IMG/VR virus record: IMGVR_UViG_3300008113_006297
Coordinates: 1-22,580 of that record
Length of the DNA stretch: 22,580 nucleotides
Source: a virus
Reading direction: 5' to 3' (one strand)
The position numbers were made by a program, and so were the translations under genes. Below the pieces are notes generated by a model that saw nothing but the letters and a program-made list of their open reading frames with translations, was not told the origin of the DNA and did not search any database. Shown in pieces: positions 1 to 6,473 of this stretch. Position 1 is the stretch's first letter; every line of letters starts with the position of its first letter.

Positions 1-35
1 TTTACAATTTTGTAAGGGTTGTGTAATTTAATCAT
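1..35 (-). CDS. Start of an unidentified gene, cut by the window edge
   Basis: An ATG at 35-33 lies one base past the stop codon of the GNAT gene (TAA at 39-37) and opens a frame that stays open to the window edge. It begins MIKLHNPYKIV. The spacing is typical of the tightly packed genes around it, so this is probably the next gene of the carbohydrate block. Eleven residues are too few to name a family. A sugar-modifying enzyme would fit the neighbours, but that is only context. Confidence 0.45.
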   Translation of the reverse strand, partial: MIKLHNPYKIV

Positions 36-36
36 A

Positions 37-654
37 TTAATCTTCTTTTATAATTTCTATACAAAGGATATTCTTATCATTAATCATAACAAGTCTACCA
101 TCTTTTGTTTCAAACTTTGTAAACTGACCTTGCTTTATTGAATCGGTATCTACTCCATTGAATGTTCTTTTTTCTCCACCAACAAAGTGTAATATCTTTG
201 AAACATATTTTCCCTTTGCGGTAATTGAACTCTTTAAGCTAACCATTTTCTTTTTAAGTTTATAGTATGTAAAGTTCTCGTCTCTACCACTTACTTCAAA
301 CCCACAGCTAATAAATAACTTATCACTAGCAATATTTCCGATTTTTACTTTAGCATATGCGGTAGGCCATATAGCCATAGCAGATTTTATCATAAACTTA
401 CCAACTCCCATTCCAAAAAAATCAGGATGAGTACATACTCTGATATCATCTTCAATCACACCAACATATCCTGCAGGTCTGCCATCAAATAAACATATAC
501 GATAGTTTTGTGAATTACTTATCATATACTTTATTTGTTCTTCTTCGGTAATTGGTTTGGTTTCTAAAAACCCATCAATCACTCTACTATCCATTCTAAG
601 CTTTCTTACAAACTCCCAATACTCTTTCGTACATTCTACTATTACCATACACAA
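37..654 (-). CDS. GNAT-family N-acetyltransferase with an extra C-terminal domain
   Basis: Residues 1-135 look like a GNAT fold, which transfers an acetyl group from acetyl-CoA to an amine. The acetyl-CoA-binding stretch is RVCTHPDFFGMGVGKFM (about 72-88), with the usual glycine-rich turn. It is followed by a late KIGNIASDKLFISCGF segment (104-119), the common 'N..S..L....GF' signature. After a lysine-rich linker near 133-147 comes a separate 55-residue module (about 150-205), probably beta-rich, ending INDKNILCIEIIKED, which I do not recognise. The gene overlaps the end of the GT-D-type gene by 13 bp; an ATG two codons in would reduce this to 7 bp. The sugar-gene context makes an amino-sugar substrate possible, but nothing in the sequence fixes it. 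Confidence 0.75.
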   Translation of the reverse strand: MCMVIVECTKEYWEFVRKLRMDSRVIDGFLETKPITEEEQIKYMISNSQNYRICLFDGRPAGYVGVIEDDIRVCTHPDFFGMGVGKFMIKSAMAIWPTAYAKVKIGNIASDKLFISCGFEVSGRDENFTYYKLKKKMVSLKSSITAKGKYVSKILHFVGGEKRTFNGVDTDSIKQGQFTKFETKDGRLVMINDKNILCIEIIKED

Positions 655-1415
655 ATTTTTTGAATATCTTGTCCACCTCTATAACCCCAAAATGCCTCTA
701 GATAACCTCTATGGGTTGGCATGTTCATCATTGGTGTAAGACACGTTCCAATATCAATATAGGAATTATTGGGAAAATCTCTGAATAACTCATATACTGC
801 CAAATTGGTGAATGTAGAAGCTGAGAATAAGAACACATGATTTGTGATGTTGTTCTCTTTAATCCATTGTCTGATTTCTTCAATTTTATCATAATCGTTT
901 ACAAATGCGTTATAGCCAACTCTAAAATCTTTCACTACAAAAGGTAGTTTAGATATGTCAGCATCTTTATGTCCAACAAATACACAATCTTTACTATAAA
1001 GAATTGGTAATGTATGTGTAACAAATAATGGATAATTACCATTAACCCAAAGATTTGCCCATGTCAAACTTTCATCATCACCACCATGTAAATCCAACTG
1101 CCATTGGAAATCTTTTTCACCCACACAACACTTACAACTAATACCTTTGTAGTAATTTGGTTGACGGTGTTTATATGCTTCAATCAATCTTTCAAGAAAC
1201 ACTCCATGTACTTTTGGGTCAAAGTGTTTGAAATCAGCAGGTTGGTATATACCGCCTTGTTTTTGCTCACCAATTTGAATTAATCCTTTATCTAAAACTA
1301 ATTCTTTATTTTGGAGTATATACAATTCACCATCGGAATAACGAGCAAACCCAAAGTGCTCATCATTTCTAATCATTTCAGTAAATTTGGCGAAGTGTTG
1401 TCTAAAGTTCTTCAT
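642..1415 (-). CDS. Putative GT-D-type glycosyltransferase (DUF1792-like)
   Basis: The protein has 257 residues. Near the N terminus it carries FGFARYSDGELYIL (about 21-34), resembling the 'R(F/Y)xDGE' signature of the GT-D glycosyltransferase fold (DUF1792), in which this acidic stretch lies at the sugar-nucleotide site. The C-terminal half has alternating predicted strands and helices (VFLFSAS, NNSYIDIGTCL) that fit a Rossmann-like core. There is no signal peptide or membrane segment. Its start overlaps the end of the WecB-type gene by 14 bp, and its end overlaps the GNAT gene, so the three are probably translated as one unit. The role would be transfer of a sugar onto a growing glycan. The assignment rests mainly on one motif plus context, so the family call is moderate. 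Confidence 0.55.
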   Translation of the reverse strand: MKNFRQHFAKFTEMIRNDEHFGFARYSDGELYILQNKELVLDKGLIQIGEQKQGGIYQPADFKHFDPKVHGVFLERLIEAYKHRQPNYYKGISCKCCVGEKDFQWQLDLHGGDDESLTWANLWVNGNYPLFVTHTLPILYSKDCVFVGHKDADISKLPFVVKDFRVGYNAFVNDYDKIEEIRQWIKENNITNHVFLFSASTFTNLAVYELFRDFPNNSYIDIGTCLTPMMNMPTHRGYLEAFWGYRGGQDIQKICVW

Positions 1416-2409
1416 CTAATATCTTTTTAATCTTTTCTGCTGCTCTACCATCACCATAAGGACAAGGTTTACAAATATACGAATTCTTTTCCAACTCACC
1501 AAATAATTGTGGGAGTTTTTGTGGTTCTTCACACATATAAAGGTGACCTGTTTTTATACCTTCTGGTCTTTCGGTTGTTTTTCTACACACAATTACTTTC
1601 TTATTAAAGAAAGAACCTTCTTCTTGCAATCCACCACTATCAGTTATTACTAACTTACAATCTTTTAGAATGTTAATAGTTTCATCATGTGTTAGGGGTT
1701 CAATAACGTTTACGTTTGTCAATAAACCCCTATGCTTCTGAACGTTTGGATTTGGATGTATCGGAAGTATAAACTTATACTGCGGATATCTAACGGCTAA
1801 ATCATCAATGTACTTAAACCATTCATCCATCCAATGGTGATTTTCTCTACGATGCATTGTGACCAAAATAGTATCACCATAACTACCTTTATCATACTTC
1901 ATAAGGTTATCCAATACAGTGTTTCCAACTATATGAATATCTCCTTTTACTCTTTCCGCATCCAGGTTTTCAGCGGAGAGTTGTGTTGGCGCAAAGTTAA
2001 TATCTGCCAAGCGTGCTATCATTTGTCTGTAACCTTCCTCTGGATAAGGATTTTGTAAATCATAACTGCGTAGACCCGCTTCTAAATAAATAACCTTTAT
2101 TTCTCTATGAAACGCTGCTAGCGCACAGGCAAATGCGGAGGCTGTATCACCTTGCACCAACACACCGCTAAAGTTGTAATTTGGAAAATATTCCATACAA
2201 CCCATCATAATAGAATCTAATCTAGTATGACGAAAACTATTTTCTATATTAACTCTAAAATCAACATGAACATCTTTTAAAAGGTCTTCATGCTGACCGG
2301 TAAATAATGTTTTATATTTTTCTTTTGGCAATAAATCAATTAATGGTTTTACCTTTAACCATTCTGGTCTAGTACCAAAACATATTAATATCGGATGCTT
2401 CTTACTCAT
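1402..2409 (-). CDS. wecB: UDP-N-acetylglucosamine 2-epimerase (WecB-type)
   Basis: This enzyme family interconverts UDP-GlcNAc and UDP-ManNAc in the cytoplasm. The diagnostic motifs appear in order: FGTRPE (11-16), QGDT (86-89), EAGLRS (110-115), PEE (123-125), HRREN (186-190), HPNP (218-221), DSGGLQEEG (257-265) and TTERPEG (278-284). The catalytic acidic residues and histidine expected from E. coli WecB are therefore present. At 335 residues it is somewhat shorter than typical bacterial WecB. It overlaps the upstream GT2-type gene by 8 bp and the downstream GT-D-type gene by 14 bp. No ManNAc dehydrogenase lies in the window, so the product is more likely used directly as a ManNAc donor by a neighbouring transferase, or processed by genes off the edge. 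Confidence 0.95.
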   Translation of the reverse strand: MSKKHPILICFGTRPEWLKVKPLIDLLPKEKYKTLFTGQHEDLLKDVHVDFRVNIENSFRHTRLDSIMMGCMEYFPNYNFSGVLVQGDTASAFACALAAFHREIKVIYLEAGLRSYDLQNPYPEEGYRQMIARLADINFAPTQLSAENLDAERVKGDIHIVGNTVLDNLMKYDKGSYGDTILVTMHRRENHHWMDEWFKYIDDLAVRYPQYKFILPIHPNPNVQKHRGLLTNVNVIEPLTHDETINILKDCKLVITDSGGLQEEGSFFNKKVIVCRKTTERPEGIKTGHLYMCEEPQKLPQLFGELEKNSYICKPCPYGDGRAAEKIKKILDEEL

Positions 2410-3169
2410 TTACTAATTTCCAACCTTTTAATCTTTGTTCTCTAAAATACTGATTCATTAATTGTTTGAAAGGTATTCCTTCAACACTTTTTTGATTACT
2501 TTCCCAAAGGGAATTAGCATCACCACCATAAGTTCCGCCTTTTATACTTCCCCACAATTCCATATCAGAACGAGGGTGTGGTGGTACATAGGTATTTATT
2601 CCAGCATACTTTTGCAACATATATGAAAAGTGCATATCTTCACCACAAGTATTATACTTTGGGTCAGGTTGTTCTCTCCACATATGAGATAACCATTCTT
2701 TCTTAAAGAACCAACTATGCCCAACTAAATCAACTTGCACTGTTTTATCATTATTACCTTGCTCAGGCCAACCAAAACGTAAGTAGTGTTCATAATAAGA
2801 TGAATGTTCTGCCGGAAGTGGAACTGGGTATAATAATCCAACCGTACCTAATAATCCTTCGTGTGTTTTCATTGTTTCCATACAATTTTCTAACCATCTA
2901 CGGCCAGGTATTGTATCATCATCAAAGATACATACATAAGGATTACGAGCCATAAATGCAAAAGCAAATCGTGCCCACACACCAAAGTTGTAGTTACAAT
3001 AAGCACCTGCTATTTCAGTACCAATATCGTAATTAATCAGGTCATTATCACCAGGATTGTTATACCAAAAAAGTATTTCATCCGGTTGTACTGATTGATT
3101 TTTTAGAGCTTCTAATTGCTCATTAAGATTATCTGCTCTTTTGTAACCATTTAATATAACACTTATCAT
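2402..3169 (-). CDS. GT-A fold glycosyltransferase, family 2-like
   Basis: The N terminus MISVILNGYKR with the strand-helix pattern that follows is the nucleotide-binding start of a GT-A fold. The metal-binding acidic motif is CIFDDDTIPG (80-89, D83-D85). A later TCGEDMHFSYMLQKYAG segment (about 174-190) supplies the 'ED' expected at the acceptor/catalytic site, as in GT2 and exostosin-like enzymes. It has 255 residues, with no membrane helix and no signal peptide, so it would act in the host cytoplasm. Its start shares an ATGA overlap (3166-3169) with the upstream transferase gene, implying translational coupling. Donor and acceptor are unknown. Confidence 0.85.
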   Translation of the reverse strand: MISVILNGYKRADNLNEQLEALKNQSVQPDEILFWYNNPGDNDLINYDIGTEIAGAYCNYNFGVWARFAFAFMARNPYVCIFDDDTIPGRRWLENCMETMKTHEGLLGTVGLLYPVPLPAEHSSYYEHYLRFGWPEQGNNDKTVQVDLVGHSWFFKKEWLSHMWREQPDPKYNTCGEDMHFSYMLQKYAGINTYVPPHPRSDMELWGSIKGGTYGGDANSLWESNQKSVEGIPFKQLMNQYFREQRLKGWKLVNE

Positions 3170-4152
3170 CCTAAATAATTTTTCATTCTATTTTTCCAAA
3201 CATCAACTGAATAATGTGTATGGTAATTATCTTTTGCTTTTTCTGAACACATATTGTAATAAGTTGGATTATCTTTTAATAGTTTTGCCAAATTTCTTGC
3301 GTTTTGAATATCATACACATCAACCGAAAGATTTGGATGACAAAGAACTTGTGTATCCACTAATATGTTTCCAATACAAGGTATTCCAAAGTATGCACAA
3401 TTAAGTGAGAATGTTCCCGCTGCTACGGTTGGCATTAGATGAACACCATACTTAAATTTTGATAATTCATTCATCCACACTTGCCAAATCATTCTCTTAA
3501 AATGTTTTATACCATCAACACTTTCTTCACCAACTCTTTTGGCATGTGAATCTTGTGTCCATATTTCGCAATCAAATTCATTTGCTACAATATAACTTTC
3601 AAATCCACCATACCATCTTGCAAAGTTACCACCAATAATTGCTTTGTTTTCTTTTGTTGGTACTATGTTTTTAACCAATTCTTCAATCATTAACGTAAAG
3701 ATAGGTCTAACTTCTTTATTTGGAAAAAGACCTTTGTAGTAAGGAACATCGGATGAATTGTGTGTAAAAATTGAATCACATTCCGAAAGAAAGTTATAAA
3801 AATAAATTTGGTCATTTACTTCATAATCATTCCACCACCAATGAGGTCCTTCTTGAATATAATGAACTGAACCATTTCCTTTTTCTTTTATTCGTTTAAC
3901 TATTGGTTGACGAAGTAGTTCGGAAACTGGATTAACTCCTTTTACTAATGTACTACCTTCCGAACTTAAAAATGTTTTACCTTTTGGAAATATAACAAAT
4001 ACGTGGTCATATCCTGTCAAACCATCAATCATATGAATATTGAAATGGTCTGCATCTAAAGCATGCATCCAAGCAAACTCTGTTCTCATATTTGGATGCA
4101 CCGATGGAACTTTACCAATAAATCCCATTTCAGTTAAGAATGCTATTTTCAT
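3166..4152 (-). CDS. Putative GT-B fold glycosyltransferase
   Basis: The 328-residue protein begins MKIAFLTEMGF, a first Rossmann strand. Its C-terminal part has GGNFARWYGGFESY (about 174-187) and a donor-site-like segment GTFSLNCAYFGIPCIGN (246-262), comparable with the 'E..A.G.P.I' region of GT4-like enzymes although the usual glutamate is not obvious. It ends in the helical VWKNRMKNYLG typical of these proteins. It sits between two GT2-type genes with 4-bp ATGA overlaps at both ends (3166-3169 and 4149-4152). A GT-B transferase is the best reading. It lacks a clean E-x7-E motif, so it could be a divergent or inactive member. Confidence 0.6.
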   Translation of the reverse strand: MKIAFLTEMGFIGKVPSVHPNMRTEFAWMHALDADHFNIHMIDGLTGYDHVFVIFPKGKTFLSSEGSTLVKGVNPVSELLRQPIVKRIKEKGNGSVHYIQEGPHWWWNDYEVNDQIYFYNFLSECDSIFTHNSSDVPYYKGLFPNKEVRPIFTLMIEELVKNIVPTKENKAIIGGNFARWYGGFESYIVANEFDCEIWTQDSHAKRVGEESVDGIKHFKRMIWQVWMNELSKFKYGVHLMPTVAAGTFSLNCAYFGIPCIGNILVDTQVLCHPNLSVDVYDIQNARNLAKLLKDNPTYYNMCSEKAKDNYHTHYSVDVWKNRMKNYLG

Positions 4153-4778
4153 ATAGTTTCGTAATATGCATTTTGTTTTTCTTGCCTTTCAATTTGTTTA
4201 TGATGGTACAAACAAAATTGTTCTTCTTGTGGTAATACTGAAAGTGTATTATATCCAACGATTCTTTCATGCACCTTACCTTGCCATTCTATTTCAGATG
4301 TTCTTCTATAAAGACGTGTTTGATAATCTGGAAAATTAATCCATCCCTTTTCATTTACTTTCCATCCCCACTTTTGAATATGTTGTTGTGTCAATCCATT
4401 TACTGTGTTTACACGTGGTACGAAGAAAAGGTCTACATCTTTATTAAATTCTAATAAATCAGAAAGATTTTCAACTATATATTCTGTTGGCATTTCATCG
4501 GCATCAATTTGAAATATAAAAATACCATTGGCATGATTTTTTAAATTGTTTTTAAAAGATGCAAAATCACCGTTTAGAGGAAAAGAAATCACTCTAATAT
4601 TTTTGTGAAGCTGTGAAATTATTTTGAGATAATCAATTATTTGAGAGGTGGCCGATAATTCATCAAACTGAATTAGTATCTCATCTTCTTCCTTAATTTT
4701 TGGTTGTAAAAAATCAACTAAATTTGTTATTTCGTTAATTTCATTACAAACTGTAATTGCGTATGTAACATTTATCAT
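4149..4778 (-). CDS. Family 2 glycosyltransferase (WaaE/LgtF-like)
   Basis: This 209-residue GT2 protein starts with the nucleotide-binding strand MINVTYAITVCNE. It carries the DxD metal motif in FQIDADEMP (89-97, D92/D94) and the highly typical downstream signature DYQTRLYRR (151-159) plus EWQGKVHERI (164-173), as in WaaE/LgtF-type hexosyltransferases. The short length lacks the C-terminal extension of some bacterial relatives. It is the first gene of the carbohydrate run: the run restarts here after a 96-bp gap behind the protease gene, under its own promoter (4783-4813). The promoter's -7 box ends only 4 nt before this ATG, so the message may be leaderless. The substrate is unknown. Confidence 0.88.
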   Translation of the reverse strand: MINVTYAITVCNEINEITNLVDFLQPKIKEEDEILIQFDELSATSQIIDYLKIISQLHKNIRVISFPLNGDFASFKNNLKNHANGIFIFQIDADEMPTEYIVENLSDLLEFNKDVDLFFVPRVNTVNGLTQQHIQKWGWKVNEKGWINFPDYQTRLYRRTSEIEWQGKVHERIVGYNTLSVLPQEEQFCLYHHKQIERQEKQNAYYETI

Positions 4779-4782
4779 AATA

Positions 4783-4813
4783 CAAATATAAGATTTTTTT
4801 ATTTATTTACCAA
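4783..4813 (-). promoter_or_regulatory. Bacteroidetes-type promoter for the sugar-gene run
   Basis: On the minus strand TTTGG with TTG at 4813-4811 is followed, after exactly 20 bases, by TATATTTG (4790-4783), a perfect TAnnTTTG -7 box. The start codon at 4778-4776 follows after only TATT, so transcription should begin at or next to the ATG. The same grammar recurs at three other places in the window. Confidence 0.8.
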
Positions 4814-4826
4814 ATTTTATTGGTAA
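4807..4826. repeat. 7-bp inverted repeat overlapping the -33 element
   Basis: TTACCAA (4807-4813) and TTGGTAA (4820-4826) are perfect inverted arms around a 6-base loop. The left arm contains the -33 TTG of the promoter at 4783-4813. With no run of U after the stem on either strand it is a poor terminator; an operator or a chance AT-rich palindrome is more likely. Confidence 0.4.
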
Positions 4827-4843
4827 TATATTTGTATATATAA
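4824..4843. repeat. 20-bp AT-rich element, copy 1
   Basis: The 20 bases TAATATATTTGTATATATAA occur here and again, unchanged, at 12835-12854. Flanking bases are also similar (AATATA versus GTATAT on the plus-strand right side). Both copies lie in the rare intergenic gaps. The role is unknown. It contains TATATTTG on the plus strand but has no TTG at the right distance. Confidence 0.6.
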
Positions 4844-4874
4844 ATATAAAGAGAAATTAGAAAACGATAAAAAA

Positions 4875-6473
4875 TTAAGAAACTTTAAATATAAAGCCAC
4901 CACTAAAACTTAAACCACCACCTATGCTACTGGCCTGTGATTTATTAAATTTATTAAACAAATATCTAGTCACGCCACCCCATAAACTTCTTCTATTTGT
5001 CCAATCATTATTATTTAAAGTTGCATATAAATCACCATTTGAATTACTAATCAAATATTGTTTTAATTCAGATGGTGTCATTTTTGGATTTATTTGTAAA
5101 ATAAGTGCTGCTACACCGGCAACTTGTGGAGATGCCATAGAAGTTCCACTTATATTTGTTTGTTTAAACGAAGAATTTTTAAAATAGTTACCAGTTGTAA
5201 ATTGTGTTGTCTGGGAACAAGCTCCCATAATAGCAGTTCCAGGTGCATAAATATCAACACCAGGTCCTGTTTCAGATGATATTGCTTTTTGGTCAGTATT
5301 AGCATCGTATGAAGCACTATCTGCATTTCCCACTTTTATTGCCCTAGTTGAATAAGGTGAAGAACCTCTATGGTAGTAGTTCGCACCACCAATGTTTCCA
5401 CCGGTTGCGGTAATGGTATTATCATAATCAGAACCACCGGCTACATCTATTTTAAATCCAAAGTTACCCGCTGCAATACAAACATGTATTCCTTCGGAAA
5501 TCATCTCATCAATATCAGTATCGGTTGATGAAACCCTAGTGTTTCCATAGTAATAAGTCCCATCAAAATTTTGAATATAACCATAATTAGTTTCTCTATT
5601 TGCAGCTATGGTTGCGGTTGTATTACTATAAGATGTACCTCTATATGTTAGTGAAGTAACTGCAGTAAAATAATGAACATATCCCCAACTCATATTAACT
5701 ACAGTTGGTCTTTTTGCTCCTGTTTTAGGGTCTACTGGTTTATTTCTATGCCAAAGTTTTATAGCATCAAATGCATCGGTTATAGATATACCCGTACCAC
5801 TATCTCCACTGCCTTCTAATCCGCTAAGTTTTTGAGAATATACTCTTGCTTTTTTAGCCCATCCAAAAAATTTACCAGCCACAGTTGATGCAACATGTGT
5901 ACCATGTCCATCAAAATCTCTATAATGATTTGCAGACTGTGTTCCACTTAATCCACTTTCGGTGTACCAATTTATTTGTTGTACTCTACTAACTCCAAAT
6001 TCGTCTTGAAATTCAGGATGGTCTACTTGCAATCCACTATCTTGAATTACAACATCTACACCATTTCCCGTCAATGAGTATTCATAAGAAGCGGTTGTAG
6101 ATGTTCCGGTACCATAACAATTAAAATCAAAATTAGAACGTATTAATCCCCAATTAGTATAATCGCCAGAATCTACAGTTGCTGGATTTTTTGTAAAATC
6201 AGTATTCTGAACCGCTCTTAAAACCATTTTCAAATCATCTCTATGGTCTGGTGGTATTTCTACGTCAAATACTCTTTCATCTAATTTAAGCTGTTCTGCT
6301 TCTTCCTCTGTTAGCAAATACCAACATTGACGAAGAGAGCCAGGTCTTTCGTTTGTAAATTCTACTTTACGATTTGGAATGTATAATTTACCACCATCGG
6401 TATCACTTTCTATATCATTCCAAAATTCATCGTAATCAATTCCCTCTTTTAAGATAACGTTGTATTCTCTCAT
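4875..6473 (-). CDS. Subtilisin-family (S8) serine protease with propeptide domain
   Basis: The catalytic triad is D145 (VVIQDSGLQVDH), H190 (DGHGTHVA) and S445 (SGTSMASPQVAG). The oxyanion asparagine is N337 (AAGNFG). Residues 1-75, with the segment WYLLTEEEAEQLKLDERVFD (51-70), resemble the inhibitor I9/propeptide fold that chaperones and inhibits subtilisins. There is no signal peptide, so the enzyme would act inside the infected cell or on the virion. The C terminus GGLSFSGGFIFKVS is glycine-rich and tail-protein-like. Its start overlaps the fibre gene by 38 bp in another frame, which suggests coupled expression and makes the fibre or another virion protein the natural candidate substrate (inference). 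All catalytic residues are present, so it should be active. Confidence 0.93.
   Translation of the reverse strand: MREYNVILKEGIDYDEFWNDIESDTDGGKLYIPNRKVEFTNERPGSLRQCWYLLTEEEAEQLKLDERVFDVEIPPDHRDDLKMVLRAVQNTDFTKNPATVDSGDYTNWGLIRSNFDFNCYGTGTSTTASYEYSLTGNGVDVVIQDSGLQVDHPEFQDEFGVSRVQQINWYTESGLSGTQSANHYRDFDGHGTHVASTVAGKFFGWAKKARVYSQKLSGLEGSGDSGTGISITDAFDAIKLWHRNKPVDPKTGAKRPTVVNMSWGYVHYFTAVTSLTYRGTSYSNTTATIAANRETNYGYIQNFDGTYYYGNTRVSSTDTDIDEMISEGIHVCIAAGNFGFKIDVAGGSDYDNTITATGGNIGGANYYHRGSSPYSTRAIKVGNADSASYDANTDQKAISSETGPGVDIYAPGTAIMGACSQTTQFTTGNYFKNSSFKQTNISGTSMASPQVAGVAALILQINPKMTPSELKQYLISNSNGDLYATLNNNDWTNRRSLWGGVTRYLFNKFNKSQASSIGGGLSFSGGFIFKVS

Noticed and set aside
2-15. Palindrome TTACAA-TT-TTGTAA at the left edge as a terminator
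   Set aside because: It lies inside the frame of the gene starting at 35 and has a 2-base loop with no U-run.
4839-4846. Plus-strand TATAAATA resembling a T4 late promoter (also at 9300-9307)
   Set aside because: No gene runs on the plus strand downstream of either site; in such AT-rich gaps the octamer is expected by chance.
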